Assembly: GCF_029855125.1 (NCBI RefSeq)
Contig: NZ_CP123229.1
Span: 3,392,501 to 3,456,500, forward strand
Direction: 5' to 3'
Length of the DNA: 64,000 nucleotides
Source of the DNA: Methylocapsa sp. D3K7
Lineage (GTDB): Bacteria > Pseudomonadota > Alphaproteobacteria > Rhizobiales > Beijerinckiaceae
Shown here: positions 30,295 through 39,313 of the stretch, in pieces
How the letters are laid out: the number at the start of each line of letters is the position of its first letter
How positions within the stretch are numbered: position 1 is the stretch's first letter
The notes under the pieces: generated by a model
What the model saw: only the letters and a program-made list of their open reading frames with translations
Database searches by the model: none
What the model was told of the DNA's origin: nothing
Program-made: the position numbers and the translations under genes

Positions 30295-30316
30295 TGTAGC
30301 GAAACGTTTCGCTACA
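30295..30316. promoter_or_regulatory. Perfect 22-bp palindrome
   Basis: The half-site TGTAGCGAAAC is followed directly by its reverse complement. It lies 25 bases after the methyltransferase stop and has no T-run, so a protein-binding site is at least as likely as a terminator. Confidence 0.5.
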
Positions 30317-30405
30317 TAAACTCCGCCTTGAAACCACATTGGCCTCATCGTCGTCGTTCCGGGAGATTGCCAGAACACTGAATTAGCGCTTCTTAATCTA
30401 CGTGG

Positions 30406-30651
30406 TTAGCCAGGCTCGATTGTGGAAGCGATTGTTTTGAGATGAGCTGCAAATCGCCTCGCTTCATCCGGCGTAAGCACAGTGTGAGCTCGATCCAGGT
30501 CTATATGGACTTGCTCATCGAACCCAAGAATCGCACCTCCCTTAACAAGAGCGACGCTTGGCTCAGTTTTCAAATCTGTGCTTGTCGCTAATTTAGTTAC
30601 AAGCACTTTTGGCGCCCGAAAAAACCCAGTAAGTCCCACAAATGTACTCAT
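30406..30651 (-). CDS. Small protein of the VHIDLDR family (81 aa), left copy
   Basis: Soluble small protein of unknown function. The conserved block is SVALVKGGAILGFDEQVHID, then LDRAHTVLTPDEARRFAAHL and KTIASTIEP. A clear paralogue of 80 residues is at 54766-55008, with the same block and a different N-terminus. The pattern (beta strands with GGAILGFD, then a helix from PDEARR) suggests a compact alpha-beta fold. AGGAGG occurs on the minus strand but about 36 bases before the ATG, so the true start or leader is uncertain. Both copies flank the polysaccharide core. Confidence 0.72.
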   Translation of the reverse strand: MSTFVGLTGFFRAPKVLVTKLATSTDLKTEPSVALVKGGAILGFDEQVHIDLDRAHTVLTPDEARRFAAHLKTIASTIEPG

Positions 30652-30766
30652 GTTCAGCTGCCAATCTGATTTATAGCATTTCCTCCTTACTTATCTTTTC
30701 TTTATACCCAATTTTTTCTGAAATAATTACGTTGGTAGGCATACAATCAGAGTGGATTTTCTATTT

Positions 30767-31054
30767 TCATTGCGGTTGATGCTTATCCGTTGCTACGGCT
30801 ACGGCCTTGCTAAACCAACGCCAGTGTGAGCCGGGAATTTGCCGCGACAAGGCTCCGGCAAAATATCCGATTTGAATACACACGCCGAACACGCTTAATT
30901 CTATGAGAAGCACCGTAAGATCCAAATGCTCCAGCCTGGAACGAACTAGCATCGAAACGGTAGCCAGTACATACACAGGAATCAAAATTGGAAATTTATA
31001 GAGCTTTCCTAAAATAGTCCCCAAAATGAGGCCCAGCAGGATTAAAATATACAT
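30767..31054 (-). CDS. Small membrane protein (95 aa), left copy
   Basis: Three probable membrane spans: YILILLGLILGTILG, ILIPVYVLATVSMLV and LTVLLIELSVFGVCIQIGYF, then a basic C-terminal tail. GAGGGTATGGC precedes the ATG. It resembles the 105-residue protein at 60103-60420 (shared ILG-IL, PV-V-A and LQIGY/IQIGY segments). Function unknown. The upstream DNA has TTGACGTCAA at 31116-31125 and short TACTG repeats. Confidence 0.65.
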   Translation of the reverse strand: MYILILLGLILGTILGKLYKFPILIPVYVLATVSMLVRSRLEHLDLTVLLIELSVFGVCIQIGYFAGALSRQIPGSHWRWFSKAVAVATDKHQPQ

Positions 31055-31168
31055 GCCATACCCTCAATGCCTGAGGTCGGGTCTGTTCTGTACTGTACTG
31101 TATATTCTATGATAATTGACGTCAATAAAATAAATTCATATATGATAATCCGACAGTTAACATAAGCT

Positions 31169-32479
31169 GGACACCTCCAATAACCGTGTTTTTGCGGACT
31201 GATTCTCGGTTGACACCCGTGCTCACGTGGGCCGCTGGATTGTCGCTGCTCCGCGGGCTGCTTTTGATGGCGTACGGCGCGCCGTTTGGCTGAGCCGGCC
31301 TCTCTGGCCTGTTTATGCCGTCACTGGCCGGGACGTCAGCCAGAGCATTCGTTTCATGTTGTAGGCGAGATTGGCGAGGCCTATTTTCATTGTTGCCCGA
31401 GTCAGCCCAATGGTGCGGATGACAAGCGCCATCGGCCCCTTCTGCCTGGCGAAGACATGTTCGACGAAGGCCCGAACCTTGGACTTCTTGCCGTTGGCTC
31501 TTGCGATGGCTTCCGGCATCGGCTTGCCCTTCGGCTTCTTGCGATGGATCTGACTGCGTAAGCCATTCCTGATCATATGCTCTTCGTTCTTCGCCGAACG
31601 GTAAGCGGTATCGGCCCAAACGTCGCTGGCGGTGTTCTGCTTATCGATCAGATTCGGCAACTGCGCCCCGTCATGGCGGGCCGCATCCGTCGTCCTCCAT
31701 GTGCGGATCAAGCCATGAGCGCGGTCGATGCCGATATGGTTCTTGTAGCCAAAGGCGGGGATCGCGATATCGACCCGCTTTGCGCCGTCCTCGGCAGGCT
31801 TGGCCTTCGTAAACTTGACCGCCCAACGCGCATCGCGGTCCTTCTGGCGCAATTTCGCGGGCTTGGTTTTCCAAGCCTCGGGGATGCAGCCTTCCTTGAT
31901 CGCCTTCTTCTCGGCCTCGGTGTTGCGCTGCCTTGGCGCGGCGACGATCGTGGCGTCGACGATCTGGCCGCCCATGGCGAGGAGTCCTGCTTCGGTCAGT
32001 GCCGCGTCAAAACGCTTGAACAGAACCTCGATCGCAGGCTTGCCATCAACGATCGTGCGCGTCAGCGACTCACGGAAGTTCCAGATCGAGTTCGCGTCGG
32101 GCACGCGGTCGGCGAGGGTCAGCCCCAGGAACCGCATGAACGATAAGCGGTCCTTGATCAGATATTCCGTCCGCTCATCTGAAAGCGAATGGCTCGCCTG
32201 AAGGATCAGGATCTTGAACATCAGGATGTGATCATAGGGCGGCCGCCCGCCCTTCGACCGATCGCTCCTGGGCGCGGCGCGCTCAAGATCAGCTCGAAAG
32301 ACTTCAAAATCAACGATTTGATTCAGCCGCTCGAGATCGTCGCCCTTCGCCGAAATGTCTTTCAGACGCTCGTCGAGATCAAAAAACCCTGGCTGTCCGA
32401 CCATCCAACGGATCCTCTCCCGAAACAGGCAAAGTGAATCACAAAATTACGCTAACCGCACCAGTTTTTGGAGGTCTCC
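31169..32479 (-). mobile_element. IS5-family insertion sequence, copy A (1311 bp)
   Basis: Inverted ends GGACACCTCCAATAAC and, inward from the right, GGAGACCTCCAAAAAC. Flanked by AGCT on both sides (31165-31168 and 32480-32483), a 4-bp target duplication. Same length and content as copy B at 35164-36474. Confidence 0.92.
31313..32404 (-). CDS. IS5-family transposase, copy A
   Basis: 363-residue DDE transposase. The N-terminal domain [22 protein letters not shown] and GGRPPYDHILMFKILILQ are typical. The catalytic core has GGQIVDATIVAAPRQRN (Asp), VWADTAYRS (Asp) and FVEHVFARQKGPM (Glu region). Intact frame. Confidence 0.93.
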   Translation of the reverse strand: MVGQPGFFDLDERLKDISAKGDDLERLNQIVDFEVFRADLERAAPRSDRSKGGRPPYDHILMFKILILQASHSLSDERTEYLIKDRLSFMRFLGLTLADRVPDANSIWNFRESLTRTIVDGKPAIEVLFKRFDAALTEAGLLAMGGQIVDATIVAAPRQRNTEAEKKAIKEGCIPEAWKTKPAKLRQKDRDARWAVKFTKAKPAEDGAKRVDIAIPAFGYKNHIGIDRAHGLIRTWRTTDAARHDGAQLPNLIDKQNTASDVWADTAYRSAKNEEHMIRNGLRSQIHRKKPKGKPMPEAIARANGKKSKVRAFVEHVFARQKGPMALVIRTIGLTRATMKIGLANLAYNMKRMLWLTSRPVTA

Positions 32480-32565
32480 AGCTTAGTGATAAATATAGCT
32501 GAAGCTTGGCTGGCATAATCGGAGCCCGGGCTCGAAGTTTTCACGCTCAAAAACAGAGGTTAATA

Positions 32566-33724
32566 CTAATGGCCCCGCGGGATGACTCATTGAGTGGATT
32601 CCCTTGGCGGCGGTTTTCTGATTCCCTTGGCGCGGAGGATTCGCGCCATGCCATCAGCGGTGAAATTGCGAGAGGACTATTTGGCCAAGGAGCTTCGGGT
32701 GTTGGCCCGGCGCTCAAAGAACGTCAACCAGAGTCGCCGGCTGTTATCGCTGGCGGCAGTGCGGGACGGGATGGATCGGAGGGCGGCGGCCAAGATCGGC
32801 GGGATGGATCGGCAGACGCTGCGCGACTGGGTCCATCGCTTCAACGCCACCGGGCCAGAGGGCCTCATCGACAACTGGACAGAGGGCCCCGCGCCGCGCC
32901 TGTCAGCCGCGCAGTTGGCCGAGTTCGCGACAATCGTCGAGGCCGGGCCGGATCGTGAGAAGGATGGCGTCGTGCGTTGGCGCCGGGTGGACCTCAGGCG
33001 CATCATCGCCGAGAGGTTCGGCGTCGACTTCCACGAGCGCTACGTTGGAAAGCTTTTGAAGAAGCTCGGCTTCTCGCACATCAGCGCAAGGCCGCGCCAT
33101 CCAGCCCAGGACGAACAGATCGTCGAGGCGTTCAAAAAAACTTCCCGCGCGCGCTGAAGGCTCATCTCGACAAACTGCCAGAGACGACGCCGGTCGAAGT
33201 CTGGTTCCAGGACGAAGCCCGGATCGGCCAGAAGAATGGCCTCGTCCGCCAGTGGGCCAGGCGTGGAACGAGGCCAAGGCAGCCCGCCGACCAGCGCTAC
33301 GACAACGCCTATCTGTTTGGCGCGATCTGCCCCGCCCGCGGCGTTGGGGCGGCCCTCGCGTTGCCTTATGCGGACACCGGCATGATGCAGCTCCATCTCG
33401 ACGAAATCTCGCACAACGTCGCCAAGGGTGCGCATGCCGTCCTGCTGCTCGACAGGGCCGGATGGCACACCACCAGCCAGCTCAACGTGCCCGAAAACAT
33501 CACGCCGATCTTCCTGCCTTCGCGCGCGCCGGAACTGAACCCGGTCGAGAACATCTGGCAGTATCTGCGTCAGAACTGGCTCTCAAACACCGTCTTCGAA
33601 AATTACGATGCCATCATCGACGCAGCCTGCGCCGCCTGGCGAAAGCTCATAGCCCAGCCTGAAACAATCACATCCATCGGGATGCGAGAATGGGCTCACG
33701 TCGGTCAGTCGCTATGACCTTTGG
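32566..33724 (+). mobile_element. IS630-family insertion sequence, copy 1 (1159 bp)
   Basis: Ends CTAATGGCC and, inward from the right, CCAAAGGTC, each flanked by TA (32564-32565 and 33725-33726). The same 1159-bp unit is at 57347-58505. Confidence 0.9.
32648..33717 (+). CDS. IS630-family transposase with programmed-type frameshift, copy 1
   Basis: Two overlapping frames encode one transposase. The first (32648-33157) has the helix-turn-helix DGMDRRAAAKIGGMDRQTLRDWV and ends just after TTCAAAAAAACTT. The second, in the -1 frame, continues with VEVWFQDEARIGQKNGLVRQW (first Asp), HAVLLLDRAGWHTT (second Asp) and ELNPVENIWQYLRQNWL (Glu). Seven A residues at 33134-33140 are a classic -1 slippery run. 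The same arrangement in the second copy argues that the shift is programmed rather than damage. Confidence 0.88.
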
Positions 33725-33906
33725 TATAAGTTGAGGGGTTTCCTACCCGGCAGATACTTTTGCCAAGTTTGTGCTCACTTATCAGTAAGTTTAAAGGCAC
33801 CGCGCAAATAGGATGGTTTTGAGGGCTCAGCCGGAAGGCCCTTGCAACTGTTTCCGCCCAGCTTCGCTGACGAAAAACATTTCGATGGCGTACCGCGAAC
33901 GGTGTA

Positions 33907-33943
33907 TTGACAATTAATTGATAATTATGATAATTTATCAATT
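33907..33943 (+). promoter_or_regulatory. Promoter with overlapping inverted repeat
   Basis: TTGACA (33907-33912) and GATAAT (33929-33934), 16 bases apart, make a good promoter. AATTGATAA (33916-33924) and TTATCAATT (33935-33943) form a perfect 9-bp inverted repeat around the -10 region, as an operator would. It precedes the 33993 small membrane gene. Confidence 0.6.
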
Positions 33944-33992
33944 AATCTATGGTTTGCCACAATAGCTCTTCTACACACCATGAGGTTGCGTT

Positions 33993-34223
33993 ATGGCTTA
34001 TGTGGGACATAAAGGCCGCGCTCCCAGAAGCGTAGGTTATAAATGGACAGATTTAAGAAATGATGCTTCGGATTTTATCAAATTATTCATAATTTGTTTT
34101 ATCGCATGCTGTTTCTGTTTCTATATAATAGTTTATAATTTCTTCATTTTTATCATATCAATGCTTTCAGCTTTGATTTACCGTACTGCACGGAACCGGT
34201 TGAAAACATCGTTCAGCAAATAA
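33993..34223 (+). CDS. Small membrane protein (76 aa)
   Basis: A basic N-terminus (AYVGHKGRAPRSVGYKW) precedes a long hydrophobic stretch (FIKLFIICFIACCFCFYIIVYNFFIFIISMLSALIY in two spans) and a basic tail (RTARNRLKTSFSK). The AT-rich codon use differs from the backbone. A strong promoter-operator region lies just upstream. No family recognised; it may belong with the other small membrane proteins of the island. Confidence 0.5.
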   Translation: MAYVGHKGRAPRSVGYKWTDLRNDASDFIKLFIICFIACCFCFYIIVYNFFIFIISMLSALIYRTARNRLKTSFSK

Positions 34224-35163
34224 ACTTCGTTTTTGTGAACGTGCGCCGCTGCTAGGTTTCATGCCCAAGTCTCTTTCTTTTGAAAACCTTCGCTCTCGTG
34301 TCACGGGATCGGGGGCCCCATTAGCAGCCATTTCGATTCCTTTTTTCTGTATTCGGGTAAAAAAACTTTCGAGACGCACAATCAGAGCTGGACACCTCCA
34401 AATACCTGACGATTTTGGATCATTAGGGCGGTGAGAGCTATATTGGGGCGTGCTCGAGCGCTGGTTTTGATGTCCGAGCTTCCATCATTGTTGGCGTCAG
34501 TTACGCTGGAACGGCGAAAGGTCTCGTTTCGAGCCAGACGAAGCGGCGCATGTTTTAAGTGAGGTTGGCGAGGATGATCTTGGTTTTCGTACGCATGATG
34601 CCGATTGTGCGCACGACCAGCCCCATCAAGTCCTTCTCGTGAGCGAAGAACAGGCTCGATCGCCGAGCGGACCGTGGATTTGCGGGAATTGGCTAGGCGT
34701 GTCTGCTTCGGCATCGGCCGGTTCTTCGGCTTCTTGACGTTAATGCGTGACATGAAGCCATGCTACTCCAGATGCGCCTCGTTGCGCTTCGAACGATAGG
34801 CCGTGTCGGCATAGACATCGCTCGCCATATTGTCGGCATCGAGATGACCGGTGAGCTGAGCCCGTCATGCGCAGCGGCGCTGGTTACCGGCCATGTCCGG
34901 ATCAGACCATGCCGACGGTCGATGTCGAAATGGTTCTTGTAGCCGAAGGCGGGGATCGCCACATCGACCATGGGTAGTAGACCGTCGTCTTGCGGTTTGG
35001 CCTTAGTGTATTTGACTGTCCAGCGGGCCGGTTTGTCCTTCCAATCGTCGGGAATGGGGGCTTCCTTGATCGCCTGCTTCACGTCCTTCGAGTTGCGCTG
35101 CTCGGGAGCGACGACAATTGTCGCATCGAGATACTGCCGGCACTCACGTCGGCATCGAATCGC

Positions 35164-36474
35164 GGACACCTCCAATAACCGTGTTTTTGCGGACTGATTC
35201 TCGGTTGACACCCGTGCTCACGTGGGCCGCTGGATTGTCGCTGCTCCGCGGGCTGCTTTTGATGGCGTACGGCGCGCCGTTTGGCTGAGCCGGCCTCTCT
35301 GGCCTGTTTATGCCGTCACTGGCCGGGACGTCAGCCAGAGCATTCGTTTCATGTTGTAGGCGAGATTGGCGAGGCCTATTTTCATTGTTGCCCGAGTCAG
35401 CCCAATGGTGCGGATGACAAGCGCCATCGGCCCCTTCTGCCTGGCGAAGACATGTTCGACGAAGGCCCGAACCTTGGACTTCTTGCCGTTGGCTCTTGCG
35501 ATGGCTTCCGGCATCGGCTTGCCCTTCGGCTTCTTGCGATGGATCTGACTGCGTAAGCCATTCCTGATCATATGCTCTTCGTTCTTCGCCGAACGGTAAG
35601 CGGTATCGGCCCAAACGTCGCTGGCGGTGTTCTGCTTATCGATCAGATTCGGCAACTGCGCCCCGTCATGGCGGGCCGCATCCGTCGTCCTCCATGTGCG
35701 GATCAAGCCATGAGCGCGGTCGATGCCGATATGGTTCTTGTAGCCAAAGGCGGGGATCGCGATATCGACCCGCTTTGCGCCGTCCTCGGCAGGCTTGGCC
35801 TTCGTAAACTTGACCGCCCAACGCGCATCGCGGTCCTTCTGGCGCAATTTCGCGGGCTTGGTTTTCCAAGCCTCGGGGATGCAGCCTTCCTTGATCGCCT
35901 TCTTCTCGGCCTCGGTGTTGCGCTGCCTTGGCGCGGCGACGATCGTGGCGTCGACGATCTGGCCGCCCATGGCGAGGAGTCCTGCTTCGGTCAGTGCCGC
36001 GTCAAAACGCTTGAACAGAACCTCGATCGCAGGCTTGCCATCAACGATCGTGCGCGTCAGCGACTCACGGAAGTTCCAGATCGAGTTCGCGTCGGGCACG
36101 CGGTCGGCGAGGGTCAGCCCCAGGAACCGCATGAACGATAAGCGGTCCTTGATCAGATATTCCGTCCGCTCATCTGAAAGCGAATGGCTCGCCTGAAGGA
36201 TCAGGATCTTGAACATCAGGATGTGATCATAGGGCGGCCGCCCGCCCTTCGACCGATCGCTCCTGGGCGCGGCGCGCTCAAGATCAGCTCGAAAGACTTC
36301 AAAATCAACGATTTGATTCAGCCGCTCGAGATCGTCGCCCTTCGCCGAAATGTCTTTCAGACGCTCGTCGAGATCAAAAAACCCTGGCTGTCCGACCATC
36401 CAACGGATCCTCTCCCGAAACAGGCAAAGTGAATCACAAAATTACGCTAACCGCACCAGTTTTTGGAGGTCTCC
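35164..36474 (-). mobile_element. IS5-family insertion sequence, copy B (1311 bp)
   Basis: Same ends and length as copy A. Flanked by TCGC at 35160-35163 and 36475-36478. Inserted into an older IS5 relative. Confidence 0.93.
35308..36399 (-). CDS. IS5-family transposase, copy B
   Basis: The 363-residue product is the same as that of copy A (GGQIVDATIVAAP, VWADTAYRS, FVEHVFARQKG). Intact frame. Confidence 0.93.
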   Translation of the reverse strand: MVGQPGFFDLDERLKDISAKGDDLERLNQIVDFEVFRADLERAAPRSDRSKGGRPPYDHILMFKILILQASHSLSDERTEYLIKDRLSFMRFLGLTLADRVPDANSIWNFRESLTRTIVDGKPAIEVLFKRFDAALTEAGLLAMGGQIVDATIVAAPRQRNTEAEKKAIKEGCIPEAWKTKPAKLRQKDRDARWAVKFTKAKPAEDGAKRVDIAIPAFGYKNHIGIDRAHGLIRTWRTTDAARHDGAQLPNLIDKQNTASDVWADTAYRSAKNEEHMIRNGLRSQIHRKKPKGKPMPEAIARANGKKSKVRAFVEHVFARQKGPMALVIRTIGLTRATMKIGLANLAYNMKRMLWLTSRPVTA

Positions 36475-36994
36475 TCGCTTGAAAAGGACGTCGAAATTGG
36501 CCACGCCGAGGCCGAGAAACCGCATGAATGACGGCCGATCCTTGATCAGATATTCGTAGCGCTCGTCCGACAACGAATGCCTGCACTGCAGGATCAGCAC
36601 CTTGAACATGAACGTGATCAAATGTGGGACGGCCTCCCTTGGCCCGATCGAATCTGGGAACGGTCCGCTCGAGGTCATCGCCCTTGGCGGACAGATCCTT
36701 CAGGCGCTCGTCGAAATCAAAGAACCCCGCCTGACCGCGCATGCCGATGCCCCCGAATCTGCTTCACTGACGGAATCATATCCGCCACGAAATCGCGAGG
36801 TTTTTGGAAGCGTCCAGCTTGCTGTCGATGTGTTCGACAGGATTTCCCACATCGATAGACGATCTGAATAACCGCAGGAACCATTGCGTGATCTCAAACT
36901 TCTGGCGCAGTTCATCGTAGCACGCCAGATTTTGCGCCAATTAAATAAAGAAGTCATGTGCAGTTAATGTTCGTTGGCTATTTGCTTCAGAGCG

Positions 36995-39310
36995 TCACTC
37001 TGCATAGTAACTTCTGAATTGCTTTCCCTTGTAAGCCTCAATGCTACGCAAGGCGGCAGGATCAGCCTTATTAAGTACGATACCGATGAGACGGTCGTGA
37101 ATGATCTCGCTATTTGAGAGGGCCTCCAGAACGAGACTTCGCTTGCTCCGACCCCACTCAACAACGAAAACAAAGCTATCGATGAATCGTGCTATCGCCT
37201 TCGCGTCGACTACAGGCACGATTGGCGCAATCTCGACTATAATAAAATCGTAGGAATCGCGGGCAGTGGTAAGCAGCTCCTCCATCTGACGCGAGCCGAG
37301 TAACTCAGCCGCGTTCGATATTGCCTTCCCGGAAACGCAAGGCAACACATCTAGCCGGGATTGCTTTCTATGGTAAACGAACGATGCAAGTCGCGATGGA
37401 TTCGCGAGTGCTTCGATTAGTCCTTCATGAGCATCTGGTGCCAATATACCAGTCAATGACCTTTGGCGAACATCGCAATCGATAACGAGCGTACGCACCC
37501 CCGGGGATGCGGCTAAGAGAGTTCCAAAATTCGCAGCAATGGTTGTTTTGCCTTCTCCGGCCACAGAAGACACAACACCGATGACCTTGACGTCGTGCTC
37601 GAGCCGAGCGGCATTAATCAATATTTTGATATTACGGAGCGTTTCCGCAAAACGTGAATTCGGCGATTTAAGAACAAATTCTGCGATATTTTCCGATAAG
37701 GCAGGACCGGGACTCCTCAACGGCGCAAGACGTCGCAACAAATTCCGATTTGGCCTGACGCTGGGTAAAATACCGAGACAAAGCTCACCGGTGATTTGCT
37801 CGACCTCCGTATGAGTTCGAAATTCTTCAGCGGTCCATTCCCGGGCTATGGCTGCCCCTCCGCCTAAGAATAGGCCAAGCAAGACCCCTCCCGCAAGTGC
37901 CAACGCAGACTTTGGCGCACTCTTTGACAACGCCGGCGTGGCTTTCGTGACGATACGAGTATCTGTGACCGGGATAGTCTGCGCTTGAATAGTTTCCTGG
38001 AATTTTTGCAAGAAGCTATTGTATAAATTTCGATAAGTATCGGCGGAACTTTCGAGGTCACGCATTGCGACCTGAGCTTGACTGCTCGTCCCCGCCTCGC
38101 CCACCAATTCGGACATGCTATCCGTTAAGGATTTTTCTCGCGCTTTGGCGATCTCATAGTCGCTCGAATAGGCATCCGCGATTCGCCTTTCTTCATTTCG
38201 AATTGATTTACGCAGCTCATCCATCTGGTCAGTGACCATGGCCACTGCTTTGTGTGCTTTTCCCACGCGAGAGGTTAGATCAGCTGCCCGCGCCGCCGCA
38301 TCCAAATATTGCGCGCGAAGCCGGGTAATCACACTGTTGTTTAGCGCGTCGGTCACCGTTGCATCTGGAATACCATCGGCGCTGATTTGTTGGATACGAT
38401 CTAACCGTGCTTTCGCTTCAGCGGTAGCTGTTCTAGCTGAAATTAACTGGGAGGTCAGATCTGATATCTGTTGTTGATCCAACAGGCCTCTGCCTGTTTC
38501 CACAATATTGTTAGCCGTTTTATAATTTTGTAGCGCTCTATCGGCATCAGTCGTTTGAACCTTCAATTCAATCAGCCGATCTTTAAGCCAATCGCTGGCT
38601 ATTTTTGTCGACGTGTACTTCGCCTCCAGTGAGGCAGCAACGTAGGTATCCGCGACCGCGTTGGCTATCCTCGCTGATTTGTTTGGATCCTCCGATTTGA
38701 AAGCTATGTCGATAACGTAGGTGAGTTCTTCCCGTTTTGGACTTAAGAGTTTGAGAAATGTTTCAACGGCGGTTCTTTCCAGGAGAGCGTCCGCATCGAC
38801 CACGGTGTCGTCTTTAAGAGCTAAATATTGTTTCAGTGTTGTAATTAAACCCTTTAGCCACCACAAAATCTGTTGACCAAGTGCATCTGGCGGACCCACA
38901 AATTCACTATCATGAGTTAAGTTCATTGACTTGATAACAGGAAGTATAATGCTTTCCGATGATAAGACTTGAACCTGGCTATCTACCAGCGATGTATCGA
39001 CAGGTGTGTCTTCTACGATTTTTTGAGTCTGTAAATTCTGATTCATTCGTGTATCAATCAAAATGCTCGCCGTACTCGTATAGAGGGGCGTTGCAAGTAG
39101 GATATAGGAGAGCGCCAGAGTAAGCCCAGAGATACATCCGACGATGAGCCACCGCCACCGTCGGTGCAGTATACCGAGAACGTCCAGCAATTTGAGGGGA
39201 GGGCCTTCACTGGATCCAAATGGGTTTTCCGATTGCAAGAATGGGTCATCGCGAGACTTTGCTGCCGTGTTGTGCGCCAACCGAATTCGAGACAATTGTT
39301 CGAAAGTCAT
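36995..39310 (-). CDS. Wzc/ExoP-type polysaccharide co-polymerase with BY-kinase domain
   Basis: 771 residues controlling chain length and export of a Wzy-dependent polysaccharide at the inner membrane. A Wzz domain starts near residue 40 (LKLLDVLGILHRRWRWLIVGCI, first membrane span, then LYTSTASILIDTR). A long coiled-coil periplasmic region follows, then the second span (ALALAGGVLLGLFLGGG, near 480). The cytoplasmic ATPase has Walker A SSVAGEGKTTIAAN near 585 and Walker A' LVIDCDVRQRS. The usual Walker B Asp is replaced (FIIVEIAPIVPVVDAKA). The C-terminal tail has only three Tyr (AYKGKQFRSYYAE). It follows the 39314 gene by three bases. Confidence 0.9.
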   Translation of the reverse strand: MTFEQLSRIRLAHNTAAKSRDDPFLQSENPFGSSEGPPLKLLDVLGILHRRWRWLIVGCISGLTLALSYILLATPLYTSTASILIDTRMNQNLQTQKIVEDTPVDTSLVDSQVQVLSSESIILPVIKSMNLTHDSEFVGPPDALGQQILWWLKGLITTLKQYLALKDDTVVDADALLERTAVETFLKLLSPKREELTYVIDIAFKSEDPNKSARIANAVADTYVAASLEAKYTSTKIASDWLKDRLIELKVQTTDADRALQNYKTANNIVETGRGLLDQQQISDLTSQLISARTATAEAKARLDRIQQISADGIPDATVTDALNNSVITRLRAQYLDAAARAADLTSRVGKAHKAVAMVTDQMDELRKSIRNEERRIADAYSSDYEIAKAREKSLTDSMSELVGEAGTSSQAQVAMRDLESSADTYRNLYNSFLQKFQETIQAQTIPVTDTRIVTKATPALSKSAPKSALALAGGVLLGLFLGGGAAIAREWTAEEFRTHTEVEQITGELCLGILPSVRPNRNLLRRLAPLRSPGPALSENIAEFVLKSPNSRFAETLRNIKILINAARLEHDVKVIGVVSSVAGEGKTTIAANFGTLLAASPGVRTLVIDCDVRQRSLTGILAPDAHEGLIEALANPSRLASFVYHRKQSRLDVLPCVSGKAISNAAELLGSRQMEELLTTARDSYDFIIVEIAPIVPVVDAKAIARFIDSFVFVVEWGRSKRSLVLEALSNSEIIHDRLIGIVLNKADPAALRSIEAYKGKQFRSYYAE

Positions 39311-39313
39311 GCA

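Larger units (their letters stand above)
34400..36742 (-). pseudogene. IS5-family transposase, broken
   Basis: N-terminal part at 36742-36475 ([35 protein letters not shown], then frameshifted). The catalytic part lies at 35163-34400 (YLDATIVVAPEQRN, VDVAIPAFGYKNHFDIDRRH, with later frame changes). It is related to but distinct from the transposase of copies A and B. Interrupted by copy B and frameshifted elsewhere. Confidence 0.82.
34390..36815 (-). mobile_element. Decayed IS5-family element, interrupted by copy B
   Basis: Outer ends GGACACCTCCAAATAC (34390) and, inward from the right, GGACGCTTCCAAAAAC (36815). Flanked by AGCT at 34386-34389 and 36816-36819, the same target sequence as copy A. 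Copy B (35164-36474) sits inside, flanked by TCGC. Without the insertion and one TCGC the element is about 1.1 kb, some 200 bp shorter than the intact copies, so it also has an internal deletion. Confidence 0.85.
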
